From assembly GCA_963826795.1 (NCBI GenBank), contig CAWGYT010000010.1, forward strand, positions 682,001 to 746,000: DNA of 64,000 nt, written 5' to 3'. Below, one piece after another: positions 18,583 to 32,377 of this stretch. The position numbers and the translations under genes are program-made. The stretch comes from CAWGYT01 sp963826795 (lineage in GTDB: Bacteria > Planctomycetota > Planctomycetia > Pirellulales > Pirellulaceae). Within the stretch, counting starts at the first letter, position 1. Each line of letters begins with the position of its first letter. The notes beneath the pieces were generated by a model. That model was not told the DNA's origin, searched no databases, and saw only the letters and a program-made list of their open reading frames with translations.

Positions 18583-19203
18583 GCACACCCGGCTCACGCA
18601 CGCCGTGGCGACCTTCGCGCCGGGCTCGAGACCGGCACGTGGCTTGCGAAGGCACCCTGGGCATTTCGGAAACGCAAAAAAATGCGCCGTATCGAACTTG
18701 TGGAATCCGCGGCGCGTACTTTACATTAATCGGAACCGGAGCCGGCCCACCTGATCGGCTCGGGATGATCCGGCCGGCAGCGCCGAGATGGTGAGGGATC
18801 CGGCAGGCTCGCGGCATCTTTCATTGGCAAGGTGCCATTCGCAGCCGAACGGTGAACGGTTTGGCCCGTCCCAGCCTGGGGCGGACGATCCGTGATGACA
18901 GGGTGCCGGCCGCCGACGACCGGGTGCCTTGGACAGGCCTTCCCAAGGCCGTTGCTGGCTGCCAGAATTCTGGGCCGCTGGCGGAATTCTGGGCCGCTGG
19001 CGGAATTCCGGGCCGCTGGCGGAATTCCGGGCCATTGATCCCACCTGTGTATGAGCCGTCGGCGCGGTCGCTGTGATGCGGCGGCAACGTCGGGGTCCCT
19101 GGATTGGGGCTGGCAGTCGCGTGTATTGCGGTGCGGGATCCCCGGGCCGTTTTCGAGCAGGACGATGGCGGTTTCACGAAACAGGCATTTCGCGGAGTGA
19201 TCG
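18583..19203. other. 621-bp intergenic region upstream of ABC operon
   Basis: No convincing gene was found in the spacer between nadB and the ABC operon. It holds the 19-bp tandem repeat at 18965-19036 and should hold the promoter of the operon. Short open frames on both strands are rich in Arg, Pro and Ser and resemble nothing known to me. Confidence 0.6.
18965..19036. repeat. 19-bp tandem repeat, four copies
   Basis: The unit gaattctgggccgctggcg begins at 18965, 18984, 19003 and 19022; the first two copies read gaattct and the last two gaattcc, and the fourth is partial. Each unit contains a GAATTC palindrome. It could be a protein-binding array for the ABC operon starting at 19204, or simply a variable-number repeat. 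Confidence 0.85.
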
Positions 19204-19953
19204 ATGAGTGAGCAAAGCAATTCCATCCCCATGATTGAGTCCGACGGCTTGTCGAAGTTTTATGGCGGGTTCGCCGCCTGCCGCGACATCACGTTTCGAG
19301 TCAATCAAGGAGAAATTGTTGCGTTTCTGGGCCCCAATGGGGCGGGCAAGAGCACGACGATGAAGTTGCTGACGGGCTACCTCGCTCCTTCCGAGGGGGT
19401 GGGCAGGATTGCCGGGCACGATATGGCCAAGGATCGCCTGGCCGGCTCGGAGCGACTCGGCTATCTACCCGAAAACGGGCCTCTCTATCCCGACATGACG
19501 CCCGCCACACTCTTGGCGTTCTTTGCCGACGCACGGGGGATGTCCGCCGAGCGGAAGCGCAGCCGGATCTCGGAAGTGGTCGATATTTGTTCGCTGGGAG
19601 CGGTCTTTCACAAGCCGATTTCGAAGTTGTCCAAGGGATTTCGCCAGCGCGTCGGCATGGCCCAGGCGCTGCTGCACGAACCTGACGTGTTGATCATGGA
19701 CGAGCCGACAGCGGGACTGGATCCGAATCAAATTCACGAAGTCCGGCGGACGATGCAGCGTTTGGGTCAGGAAAAGACCATTCTCCTGTCTACTCACATT
19801 TTGCAGGAGGTGTCCGCGCTGGCGAGTCGCGTGATTGTGATCAATGAAGGCCGCTTGGTGGCCGATGCTCCGCTGACCCAGTTTACGTCCGACGGAAAGA
19901 CGCTCGAGAGCGAGTTCCAGCGGCTGACGACGCGTGAGCTGGCCGAGGTGTAG
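19204..19953 (+). CDS. ABC transporter ATP-binding protein, GldA-like
   Basis: A 249-residue cytoplasmic ATPase. Walker A is FLGPNGAGKSTTMKLLTGYL, the signature is ISKLSKGFRQRVGMAQALL, Walker B is PDVLIMDEPTAGLDP and the switch His is in LLSTHILQE. The order of domains and the downstream permease-auxiliary fusion place it in the GldA/NosF-like group. It begins an operon with the fused permease (158 bp downstream) and a DUF4340 protein. The exported substrate is unknown. In Bacteroidetes related Gld proteins are needed for gliding, but planctomycetes carry this operon without known gliding, so a motility role is not assumed. Confidence 0.88.
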   Translation: MSEQSNSIPMIESDGLSKFYGGFAACRDITFRVNQGEIVAFLGPNGAGKSTTMKLLTGYLAPSEGVGRIAGHDMAKDRLAGSERLGYLPENGPLYPDMTPATLLAFFADARGMSAERKRSRISEVVDICSLGAVFHKPISKLSKGFRQRVGMAQALLHEPDVLIMDEPTAGLDPNQIHEVRRTMQRLGQEKTILLSTHILQEVSALASRVIVINEGRLVADAPLTQFTSDGKTLESEFQRLTTRELAEV

Positions 19954-20112
19954 GTTCGCCGAGCGAGGGTCTGCGACCGCTTTCGGACCGTCGCGAGCCG
20001 CCTTGGCGGGAAAACGGATTACTGATCGAACTTTGAGCGAGGCTCGTTCCGCCGGGCACGAAACGGCCGAACTGAAGAGGCGCCTTGCCAGTTAAACAAC
20101 GGGAAGCGAGAT

Positions 20113-23070
20113 ATGTCAGGCATCACCACCTCTTTGATCTTTCTGCTGATCGTCGATACCACGTTCGTCCTGGCCATCGCCGGCCTGATGTTGTTGCTGG
20201 CTCGAGGCAGGCACGCGGGGATCGCGGTTCTGAAGCGGAACTTTGTGGGCTACTTCAGTAACCCGACCGGATACCTATTCATCCTCTTGTTTGTCGCCAT
20301 CTGTTCTTTCTGTGCCTTCTATCCGAATGACTTCTTCAATGACAACTTGGCGACGCTGCATCAGCTGAACATCCGTTTTGCGTGGATCATGCTGATTTAT
20401 ATCCCGACGATCACGATGGGGATTTGGTCGGAGGAGCGTCGCCAGGGGACGGATGAATTGTTGCTGACCGTGCCGGCCAGCGACTGGGACATCGTGGTCG
20501 GAAAGTACCTGGCCGCAGTCGCGATTTTTACGGTCTCGTTGCTGTTCTCGCAGCTGGCCAACTATCTGGTGCTGGCGTTCTTGTCGATGGGCGAACTGGA
20601 TCTGGGGTTGTTTGCGACCACGTACGTCGGCTACTGGCTGGTCGGGTTGGCGATGATCTCGTTGGGCATGGCGGGTTCGTTTCTGACACGGAACCTCACG
20701 ATCGGCTTCATTCTGGGGGTGCTGCTGAACCTGCCGTTGGTGCTGGCCTCGTACGCCGAATCGGTGTTTGACGGCGGCCTCGCTCGGCTGATTTCCCGGT
20801 TCAGCTATGCCGACCAGTTTTCCGATTTCGGACGCGGGGTGATCAGCGTGCGCAGTCTGATCTTCTTCGCGCTCGTCGTGGCGATCGGCTTATATCTGAG
20901 CATCGTGTTGGTGGGTCGCCGCCACTGGCTGGGTGGCAAGGATGGCGAGTCGCTGATTGGTCATTACCTGGTTCGAATCATCTCGCTGGTGGTTTTTTCG
21001 CTCGGGCTGACGTTCTTTTTCGCCAACTTCGACGTCTGGAGAATCGATGGGACCAGCCAACAGGTGAACTCGCTTTCGCGCAGTACGACGCGCCAGTTCA
21101 GTCGCCTCCGCGAACAATTGGCCTCGTCCGACGAGCGGGCCGTGCTGGTCGAAGCCTTTATCAGCAGCCAGATCCCGGAGGATTATGTCCAGACGAAGGT
21201 GGACTTGATTTCGAAGTTGAGAGAGTTCGAGGCGCAGGGCGGCAAGCGGATTGCCGTCCGGATCTACGATAATCTGGAACCCTTCAGCGACGAGGCGGTC
21301 CGCGCGGAAGAGCAGTATGGGATTGCAGCTCAGACGGTGATGGTCCGTGAGCGAGGGGCGATCCGCCAGGAAGACATCTTCATGGGAGCGGCGTTCACCT
21401 GTGGCCTGGAGCGAGTGGTGGTTCCCTTTTTCGATCAGGGAATCCCGGTTGAATATGAACTGGTGCGTTCGATCTGCACCGTGACCGACCCGCGTCGCAA
21501 GCGACTAGGGATCGTGAACACCGACGCGCAGCTGTTCGGTGGTTTTGATATGCAGCGCATGTCCCAAACGCCGAAGCAGCTGATCGTCGAAGAGTTGGAA
21601 AAGCAATACGAAGTGGTTCAGATCGATCCGACCAACCCCATCGAAGAAGACGTCGATGTGTTGATGGTGGTCCAGCCGTCGTCGCTGGCCCAACCCCAAC
21701 TGGACAATCTCACCGCCGCGATCCAGTCGGGGACGCCAACGGCCATCTTTGAAGACCCGATGCCAGTCATGATGAACGCGCCTGGGACCAGTCAACCGAA
21801 ACCACCGCGGGGCGGGATGATGGGCATGGGCGCTCCGCCGGAACCCAAAGGCGATCTCCAGCAGCTCTGGAGCCTGCTCGGGATCCGGATGGCGGGCAGC
21901 GATCAATTCGGCCGCTTCAATGCCGACGTCGTCTGGCAGGACTATAACCCGTACAAAAAGGCGCGCGGCTTTCGTCAAATCACCAAGGAATGGGTGTTTG
22001 CGAGTCCGGATGCCCCAGGCGGCGAGGACTCGCTGAACCCGGGTGACGAGGTGGTGGCCGGGCTGCAGCAGATTCTGCTCCTGTTTCCAGGCGCCATCGA
22101 GCCCCAAGGGGATTCGAACGTCGAGGTGACCCCCATCGTTTCCACCGGCACGATGTCCGGAACGATTGGATATCAAGACCTGTCTATGGGCGCCGATCCA
22201 TACGCACTGGAACTCAAACGGCACCGCAGCGCGGAACCCATGGTGCTGGCGGCGCGAATTCGCGGCCCAGGCGTGGAGGAGAGTTCCAGTGCCAGTCCCG
22301 AGCTGTCCCAGTCGGAATCCCGGCCGGACGAGACGCTGCCCGTCGCGGGCCAAGCGGAATTGGTGGACGATTCAACCGTCGAGCAAGCGAAACCGGCGCC
22401 GCTGAACGTTGTTTATGTCGGCGATATCGACCTGATGCACTCGGAATTCCTCCGCGTGCGAGCTCAACCGAACATGAGCGATATCGATTGGAAGTTTGAC
22501 AATGTCACCTTCGTCCTGAATGTGATTGACGATTTGGCCCGCGACGATCGGTTCCTGGAAGTTCGCAAGAAGCAGACTCGACATAGCACGCTGAAGCTGG
22601 TGGAAGCCAAGTCCAGTTTGGCGCGGGAGGCAGCGGATCAGGAAATCGATGACTTCAGCCGGGAGTTCAAGGAGCAAGAAGAATCGGCACGACAGAGTCA
22701 GCAGAAAGAGGTGGCGCAGCTGCAGAAGAAGCTCGACGAATTGACGACTCAGGCGAAGGAATCGGGGTCACAGCCCTCCGGACGAGAGATTCAGCGCGCC
22801 CTTCAGGCCGCGGTTCAACAAATGGCGATGAAGGAACAGGTGGAGCAACGGCGGTTGGATACGACCGTCGAACGATTGACGCGTCAACGAGATCGCAAAC
22901 TGCGGCGAATCGAGCGGGACTTGGATCAGCAAATCCAACACGTGCAAAACGTCTACAAGGGACTGGCCCTGTTCCTTCCCATGCTTCCGCCCGTCTTGAT
23001 CGGACTGGCGGTTTTCGTCCGCCGCCGGTCGCTCGAGTCCGAGGGGATCACGGCGTCGCGGCGTCGCTGA
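20113..23070 (+). CDS. fused ABC permease and Gld-type auxiliary protein (GldF-GldG-like)
   Basis: A 985-residue membrane protein. The first about 310 residues hold an ABC-2 type permease with a series of hydrophobic segments (GYFSNPTGYLFILLFVAICS, IWSEERRQGTDELLLTVPAS and several more). After a further membrane segment near residues 290-310 comes a large extracytoplasmic region of the GldG/ABC_transp_aux type (starting TSQQVNSLSRSTTRQFSRL), with low-complexity inserts around residues 550-580 and 730-760. A charged coiled coil follows (EFKEQEESARQSQQKEVAQL), then a last membrane helix near residues 960-975 and a basic tail. GldF and GldG are separate proteins in many species, so the fusion is a point of note. 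The DUF4340 gene begins 86 bp downstream. Confidence 0.87.
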   Translation: MSGITTSLIFLLIVDTTFVLAIAGLMLLLARGRHAGIAVLKRNFVGYFSNPTGYLFILLFVAICSFCAFYPNDFFNDNLATLHQLNIRFAWIMLIYIPTITMGIWSEERRQGTDELLLTVPASDWDIVVGKYLAAVAIFTVSLLFSQLANYLVLAFLSMGELDLGLFATTYVGYWLVGLAMISLGMAGSFLTRNLTIGFILGVLLNLPLVLASYAESVFDGGLARLISRFSYADQFSDFGRGVISVRSLIFFALVVAIGLYLSIVLVGRRHWLGGKDGESLIGHYLVRIISLVVFSLGLTFFFANFDVWRIDGTSQQVNSLSRSTTRQFSRLREQLASSDERAVLVEAFISSQIPEDYVQTKVDLISKLREFEAQGGKRIAVRIYDNLEPFSDEAVRAEEQYGIAAQTVMVRERGAIRQEDIFMGAAFTCGLERVVVPFFDQGIPVEYELVRSICTVTDPRRKRLGIVNTDAQLFGGFDMQRMSQTPKQLIVEELEKQYEVVQIDPTNPIEEDVDVLMVVQPSSLAQPQLDNLTAAIQSGTPTAIFEDPMPVMMNAPGTSQPKPPRGGMMGMGAPPEPKGDLQQLWSLLGIRMAGSDQFGRFNADVVWQDYNPYKKARGFRQITKEWVFASPDAPGGEDSLNPGDEVVAGLQQILLLFPGAIEPQGDSNVEVTPIVSTGTMSGTIGYQDLSMGADPYALELKRHRSAEPMVLAARIRGPGVEESSSASPELSQSESRPDETLPVAGQAELVDDSTVEQAKPAPLNVVYVGDIDLMHSEFLRVRAQPNMSDIDWKFDNVTFVLNVIDDLARDDRFLEVRKKQTRHSTLKLVEAKSSLAREAADQEIDDFSREFKEQEESARQSQQKEVAQLQKKLDELTTQAKESGSQPSGREIQRALQAAVQQMAMKEQVEQRRLDTTVERLTRQRDRKLRRIERDLDQQIQHVQNVYKGLALFLPMLPPVLIGLAVFVRRRSLESEGITASRRR

Positions 23071-23156
23071 GCGGTTTGAGCGAATTGAGCATTGCTACCG
23101 AAAGTTGACACAAACGCCGCCGAGCGCGGTGAGATCGTGTGAGGGAGATCATTGCG

Positions 23157-25058
23157 ATGAATCAGATGAACAAGACCCTGCTGTTTGTCGGCGCAGCGCT
23201 GGCCTCCGCCGCGCTCGCCTTCGCGACGCGTACCGGCGACGTCGGGGTGGCACCGCCGGAAGAAGTCGGCCAGCGGATGTTCCCCGACTTTGAGGACCCG
23301 TTGGCGGCGAAGAGTCTCAAGATCATTCGCTTCGACGAAGGCCTTGCCAGCCTCAGTGAAATCGAAGTCAAGGAATCCAATGGAATCTGGACACTGCCCT
23401 CTCACGACGGCTATCCGGCCGATGCGGAAAACCGGATCCGAGACGCCACCACGCCGTTTGTCGACCTGGAAGTCGCCTCGGTTGTCAGTGACAGCAAAGG
23501 CGATCACGGGCTGTATGGCGTGCTGGAACCTGGCAGCGACAAGTCGGCGGTCGGTGACCAAGGCGTAGGGACGCTCGTGAATATCCGAGGCGCCGGCGGC
23601 AAGAATCTGGTCGACTTGATCATCGGCAAAGCCGTCAAAGATAACGATCAGTTGCGGTACGTTTGCCGTCCCGGAAAAGACCGCGTCTACACTGCCAAGA
23701 TCAATCCGGATAGCCTGCCGGTTCGCTTTGAGAACTGGATCGAAAAGGATTTGCTCAAGCTCAATAGCTGGGATATCGACCAAATCGTCTTGAAGGACTA
23801 CAGCTTCCAAGTGGCCGCCTCGCTCAGCGGACCCGTGACCGACTACGACCAACGACTCGAAATGACGGTGCGAGATGATAATGGCACGTGGACGGTCGAG
23901 GAGCTGAAGTTGCCCAGCGGTGATCAGCTGCAGCCAACCGAAATGCAACCCGGGCAGCAGCTCAGCCAGGAGCGAATCAATTCACTTCGCGATGCACTCG
24001 ATGGCCTGGAAATCGTGAATGTCGAGCGGAAGCCGACGGGACTGGGCGCTGACCTCCGCGCCGAGAACGGGTTTGCCAACGATCAATCCGGCTTCCGTTC
24101 CTTGATCGAACGGGGTTTCTATCCCGTGGCGATGCCGTCGGGCGAAACCGAAATGCTGTCCGCCGACGGCGAGGTTGTCGTTCGCACCGAGCAGGGCGTG
24201 GAATATGTGCTGCGGTTCGGTGGCGTCGAGGGCGTCGATACCGAATCGGAAGAAGGCAAGCTGAATCGGTTCCTGTTGGTCACCGCGCGCGTGAATCCGC
24301 AAGCGTTTCCCGAGCCCGCACTGGAGGCACTTCCGGAAACGGTCGACGACCTCACGCCTGCCAACGTGGACCAACCCGTCGACGCGACTCCGGAGTCCGC
24401 CACCGAAGCCGCGCCGGACGATGATTCGTTGGGGGCTCAGGCTGCCTACGAGACCCGTCTGGTCGCCGCCCAGGAACTTGAGCCTCCTGCGCCGGACTCG
24501 CCCAGTCCAGAACCGCCGGTCGAGCCAGCCGAGGAAACGCCGGCCACCGAGCCTGCCGAGCCTGCCGAGCCTGCCGAGGCGCCCACCGCGGACGCCACAC
24601 CGACCGATGCCGCGGTGGAGCCCGATTCGACGCCGACCGACGACGTCGCCGCGCCAGCGCCCGACGCCAGCCCCGCTGCCCCGACCGACCTGGAAGCTCA
24701 ACTGAAGGCCGAGCGAGAGCGGATTACGAAGGACAACCAGCGGAAGATCGATGAACGGAAAGATAAGCTGGCGAAGGCGGAGGAAAAGGTCCGTGAGCTG
24801 AACTATCGCTTTGCCGATTGGTACTACGTGATCTCCGAAGACGTTTATCAGAAAATCCATCTCAGCAATACCGACTTGATCGAAGAGGCCAAGGCGGACG
24901 ACGCGACGGACAGCGACGGCCCAGGGCTCGGCGGCCCAGGGCTCGGCGGCCCCGCGAACGAGGGCCCAGGCTTCGGCAGCCCAGGCCTCGGGGGACCAGG
25001 CCTCGGGGGACCAGGCCTCGAGGGACCAGGCCTCGAGGGCCCCGACTCGAGCGAGTAG
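23157..25058 (+). CDS. DUF4340 domain protein with Gly/Pro-rich tail
   Basis: A 633-residue protein with an N-terminal hydrophobic anchor or signal (TLLFVGAALASAALAFATRT). The DUF4340 part covers about residues 30-300 (SLKIIRFDEGLASLSEIEVK, then VYTAKINPDSLPVRFENWIE). A Pro/Glu/Ala-rich segment (about 410-520) and a charged helix (AERERITKDNQRKIDERKDK) follow, and the end is a GPGLGG-type repeat. The start at 23157 has GAGGGAG nine bases upstream. It is the third gene of the Gld-like operon. DUF4340 proteins commonly accompany this transporter, so a role as periplasmic partner is inferred, not shown. Confidence 0.8.
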   Translation: MNQMNKTLLFVGAALASAALAFATRTGDVGVAPPEEVGQRMFPDFEDPLAAKSLKIIRFDEGLASLSEIEVKESNGIWTLPSHDGYPADAENRIRDATTPFVDLEVASVVSDSKGDHGLYGVLEPGSDKSAVGDQGVGTLVNIRGAGGKNLVDLIIGKAVKDNDQLRYVCRPGKDRVYTAKINPDSLPVRFENWIEKDLLKLNSWDIDQIVLKDYSFQVAASLSGPVTDYDQRLEMTVRDDNGTWTVEELKLPSGDQLQPTEMQPGQQLSQERINSLRDALDGLEIVNVERKPTGLGADLRAENGFANDQSGFRSLIERGFYPVAMPSGETEMLSADGEVVVRTEQGVEYVLRFGGVEGVDTESEEGKLNRFLLVTARVNPQAFPEPALEALPETVDDLTPANVDQPVDATPESATEAAPDDDSLGAQAAYETRLVAAQELEPPAPDSPSPEPPVEPAEETPATEPAEPAEPAEAPTADATPTDAAVEPDSTPTDDVAAPAPDASPAAPTDLEAQLKAERERITKDNQRKIDERKDKLAKAEEKVRELNYRFADWYYVISEDVYQKIHLSNTDLIEEAKADDATDSDGPGLGGPGLGGPANEGPGFGSPGLGGPGLGGPGLEGPGLEGPDSSE

Positions 25059-25089
25059 CGAGTCGGTCGTTCCACGATCAACAGACCGT

Positions 25090-25422
25090 TCAATTCGCGT
25101 CGGACGTGGCCTCTTCACCCAGCCGACGCAGGAATTCCAGCGTGAAGATCCCGGTATCGTGGCCATCGCTGAAGTGGATGCCGTAGGCGTAATTGCCGAT
25201 CGGTCGCATGTTTGCAATCCGCAGCGGCCGCGTTTCCTCCGGCCGCAGCACGGGAAGCAGTTCGGCCGTCGACGGCGTTGCCTTGCGTTTCTCGCGACAC
25301 GAGGCGCAGGGGCATTGATCACGCAGGTCCCGAACGCGAAGCGTGTGGACGATCTGATCGCTCCAGGTGATTTGCAACTCGGCAGGGCTCGTTAACTTAA
25401 GGGCAGTCGGATGAAGGCTCAT
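25090..25422 (-). CDS. DUF971 domain protein
   Basis: A 110-residue protein with the DUF971 (gamma-butyrobetaine hydroxylase-like N-terminal) pattern: LRVRDLRDQCPCASCREK with a possible metal-binding CxCxxC, then IGNYAYGIHFSDGHDTGIFT. Stand-alone DUF971 proteins are small and have been linked to iron-sulfur cluster handling, but the role here is not proven. Its ATG overlaps the stop of the upstream PaaK-like gene by four bases (25419-25422), so the two are translationally coupled. Confidence 0.85.
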   Translation of the reverse strand: MSLHPTALKLTSPAELQITWSDQIVHTLRVRDLRDQCPCASCREKRKATPSTAELLPVLRPEETRPLRIANMRPIGNYAYGIHFSDGHDTGIFTLEFLRRLGEEATSDAN

Positions 25423-26694
25423 GATCGTTGATCGACGAAACGGCGTCCTTTCAGTTCAAAACGCGGCAGCGAGCCGGCGGGGACATTGCGGACCTCGGCC
25501 TGCAGGCCCAGTCGCAAGCGAATGGCTTCGGCGATCCGCGCTGGATTGTCATCGCCGTCTTCGACTTCGACGGACAGTGCGTCGAGGTCTCCTTTCTTGC
25601 GAACGGTCAAACGGAACTCTTCAATTGCGGGGAATTCCCGCAGGATCTGCTCAATCGCGCTCGGATAGACGTTGACGCCTCGCACGATCATCATATCGTC
25701 GACGCGCCCCAGCAACCCACCCTCTAACCACACAAAGTGATTGTCATTCGCGTGATCGAAGCGGGGACGGACCAGGTCGCCCGTACGATACCGAATCACG
25801 GGGGCACCGTAGCGGCCGAGCGTGGTGAGGACAAGTTCGGCCAGTTCTCCCGCAGCGGCCGGGTGATCGTCCGCCAAGGTGAAGAATTCAGCGATGAATT
25901 CGCTCTCGACGATATGGAGCCCCTGCCGGTCGGAACTGGCGTAGCCCCAGGGACCGATCTCCGTGGCACCCGCGTGATCGATCACATCGGCGTGCCAGGC
26001 CGACTCGATTCGCTGGCGGACCGCGGGGATCGAGCCACCGGGTTCGCCGGCGACGATCACCGCTCGCACACAGGTTTGAGCCAAATCGATCCCGTTTTCT
26101 GCGGCCAGGCTGGCCAAATGCAACGCGTAGCTCGGCGTGCAACAGACGATTGTGGCTTGTTCGCCGCAAATCAGTTCCAGACGCGCCCGGCTGCTCATCC
26201 CGCCCAGCGGCAGGACCAGGGCGCCGCGTGCGACCAGCGCATCGTTCCGCGCTCCAGAAGCCGACGAAGGGCCCGAAGGAAAAGGCCATCGCCGCCCGGT
26301 CGGCCGACGTGACACGAGCGGCATCCAGGACGAACTGCCAGGTTTCGATCCACCACTGCCAGTCGGCCTCGGTATCCAGTACCACGAGGGGTCGTCCGTG
26401 GGTGCCGGACGTGCGGTGGAAACGCGAGTAGGCCTCGGGCGGAAAGCTGAGATTTCGGGCGTGGGAGGACCCCGCTTGCGGGACGAGTTCGTCCTTCGTC
26501 GTCACCGGCCAAGACTGCAAGTCTCGCACGTCGCGCAGCGGCCGTTGCACGCCTGTCAGTTTCGTGGCGTAAAACGAGTTCTCCGGGAGCAGTCGCTGCA
26601 GCAGGCCATTCAATTTGCGGACCTGCAGGGCCTCCAGTGCCGAGCGGTCGAGTCGTTCCAGATCGCGGCGGGCTTCAGCGCCAGTGTGGTTCAT
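25419..26694 (-). CDS. phenylacetate-CoA ligase-like adenylate-forming enzyme, one frameshift
   Basis: The joined protein is about 424 residues, the normal size of the PaaK family, which activates aryl acids as AMP esters and then CoA thioesters. The first part (start MNHTGAEARR, 26694) contains RFHRTSGTHGRPLVVLDTEA, the family P-loop-like motif. The frame breaks near 26255-26268 and resumes with GALVLPLGGMSSRARLELI, VVCCTPSYALHLASL-like text, GATEIGPWGYASS, PVIRYRTGDLVRPRF, GLLGRVDDMMIVRGVNVYPS and a C-terminal KG-containing loop. The substrate is unknown: no phenylacetate degradation genes are near. It is coupled to the DUF971 gene. Confidence 0.82.
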
Positions 26695-27018
26695 TCGATC
26701 ATGATAAGAGTTCGCCGACCGCTCTAAAAGCATCCAAGTCACCATTCCGGCTGGCTTGCATTCCGGGTTCCGCCATGGAGATTCCGCGGTGGAGGATCGC
26801 TGCTCGCTTGCCGCGCTACGTTGCCAGGGGCTGGATGAGGGACGGTGCCGTTCTGAGCGCGTGGGGAGCGCGTGGGGAGCGCGTGGGGAGCGCGTGGGGA
26901 GCGCGTGGGGGCGTGGGGAGCGCGGATTTTGCCGAGACGACGCCGGACTGACCGCCGGCCACCGATTGTGCCGCGAGTCCCAGAACAGGGGTCTCGTACT
27001 TCGCCTGCGGATTTCCAA
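26695..27018. other. 324-bp intergenic region
   Basis: Apart from the 11-bp tandem repeat at 26859-26921, nothing was recognised in the spacer between the hyuAB stop and the PaaK-like start, both on the minus strand. A promoter for the PaaK-like gene is expected here. Confidence 0.55.
26859..26921. repeat. 11-bp tandem repeat
   Basis: Six units of gcgtggggagc at 26859, 26870, 26881, 26892, 26903 (shortened to eight bases) and 26911, in the spacer upstream of the PaaK-like gene. This is a slippage-prone simple repeat. Confidence 0.9.
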
Positions 27019-30864
<3,846 letters not shown>

Positions 30865-30940
30865 CGCGCCGTTGCCTCTCGTCCTGCAGGCCCTGATGTC
30901 TCCGCCAGGTCACCGGAATTGTGTTTCGCGCCGCGTGAGC

Positions 30941-32188
30941 TTAGGGCGAACTTTTTCCACCCAGCGAGAACAGCTGGGAATACGTGCGGAAGTAAATCCG
31001 ACCGTCGGCGACTGCCGGCGTGCTTCGGCTCGCTTCGCCCAAGGGATATTTGCCGAGCAGTTTGAAATCGGGGCCTGCCGCCAGGACGACCACGACTCCG
31101 TCCTCGTCGACGCAATACAGCCGACCTCCGGCAATCACCGGCGCTCCGGAGTAATTGCCCCCCACGCGTTCTTGCCAAACCTGGGACCCGTCGGCCGCCC
31201 GAATGCAGGTCACAATCCCCTTGTCGTACCACAAGAACACCAGTCCGTTCTGGGCCACGGGTGTGGGCACGTACGGCGCCTGTTTCCGAATCTCGTAGGC
31301 AACGCGTGGCTCGGGACCGGGTTTGACGGCGACCACATAGTTGCCCCCGCCGCCCGATCCTGTCGTGCCGAAGATGAGCCCCTCGGCGACGATCGGCGAA
31401 CTGACCGTGCGCATCTCAAATACGTTCAGCGCCCAATTCTCGACGCCCGAATCGGGATTCAGGCTGAACATTCCGTGCGACGTGCTACAGCAAATCAATT
31501 CGACGGGCGCGCGAGGCGGTTGGTAGAGGCAGGGTACCGAGTACGACGCGACCTCACTTCGCCGGGGCGCGGTCCAACGCACTTCGCCGTTGCGTCGATC
31601 CAACGCGACGATCCGACTGGTTTCCGTCTGAGGACCCTCCGGATCGGGTTTCATTTCCAGGATGCTCAAGATCACCAGGTCCTGGTACAAGATTGGTGAC
31701 GAGCCAAATCCATGTTGACTGGCGAAGGAACCCAGGTTGCGTTGCCAGGCCAGTTGTCCGGAGTGATCCAGCGCGGAAAGCGTCGTTTCAGCCGGGGTGG
31801 CCCAGGCCACATAGACGCGATCCTGATCCACGGTTGGCGTTACCGACGCGAAGCTATTGCGGGCGTGAATGTGATAGGCCTGAAGCGGGAATTCACGCTG
31901 CCAGGCGAGGGCGCCACTTTCGACCTCAATGGCCAACACGTATTGCGTTGCATTTTCCGGATCGGCACTCATGATGTAAACGTGAGGGCCCCAAACGACC
32001 GGTGACGAGTGACCGATGCCCGGCAGCTTGGCCTGCCAGTTGTAGTCGGCCGCGGTCCATTCAGCGGGGAGCGAATCGGGGCTGACGCCGGATCCGTTAG
32101 GTCCCCGAAATCGCGTCCACGGTTCCCCGGCCGCAGTGGCACTCCACAGAAATAACAGCCCGCAGCCGGCCAGTTGAATCCACCTCAT
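30941..32188 (-). CDS. secreted PQQ-type beta-propeller protein
   Basis: A 415-residue protein with a signal peptide (RWIQLAGCGLLFLWSATAAG). The rest is made of WD/PQQ-like blades with repeated Gly-Xaa-Val-Xaa-Trp turns, for example VESGALAWQREFPL, DHSGQLAWQRNL, RRNGEVRWTAP and AADGSQVWQERVGG. This is the BamB-like PQQ repeat fold, but there are no residues that would indicate true quinoprotein dehydrogenase activity. Planctomycetes carry many such proteins of unknown role. The start has AAAGGA upstream. It probably leads the fused hydantoinase gene 76 bp downstream. Confidence 0.82.
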   Translation of the reverse strand: MRWIQLAGCGLLFLWSATAAGEPWTRFRGPNGSGVSPDSLPAEWTAADYNWQAKLPGIGHSSPVVWGPHVYIMSADPENATQYVLAIEVESGALAWQREFPLQAYHIHARNSFASVTPTVDQDRVYVAWATPAETTLSALDHSGQLAWQRNLGSFASQHGFGSSPILYQDLVILSILEMKPDPEGPQTETSRIVALDRRNGEVRWTAPRRSEVASYSVPCLYQPPRAPVELICCSTSHGMFSLNPDSGVENWALNVFEMRTVSSPIVAEGLIFGTTGSGGGGNYVVAVKPGPEPRVAYEIRKQAPYVPTPVAQNGLVFLWYDKGIVTCIRAADGSQVWQERVGGNYSGAPVIAGGRLYCVDEDGVVVVLAAGPDFKLLGKYPLGEASRSTPAVADGRIYFRTYSQLFSLGGKSSP

Positions 32189-32343
32189 CCGGTTGTCCTT
32201 TTCGCGTTCGCTTTCGTTTCTGAACCTGAGTCCGACCCCTTTGAGACAAGCCCAATATAACAGGAATCCAGGGGTGGAAACGAAGCAACGTCATGCCGGT
32301 GAGCGTGATGATGGGGCGACGCCGTTCCCCCGACCTTCCCCCC

Positions 32344-32377
32344 AAAAAAAGTGCGACCCAAGTTGCTTGGGTCGCAC
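32344..32377 (-). terminator. rho-independent terminator
   Basis: A perfect 12-bp stem, gtgcgacccaag and cttgggtcgcac, with a three-base loop lies at 32351-32377. On the minus strand it is followed by seven T residues (the A run at 32344-32350). It sits 78 bp after the stop of the heavy-metal lipoprotein gene and should end its transcript. Confidence 0.85.
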
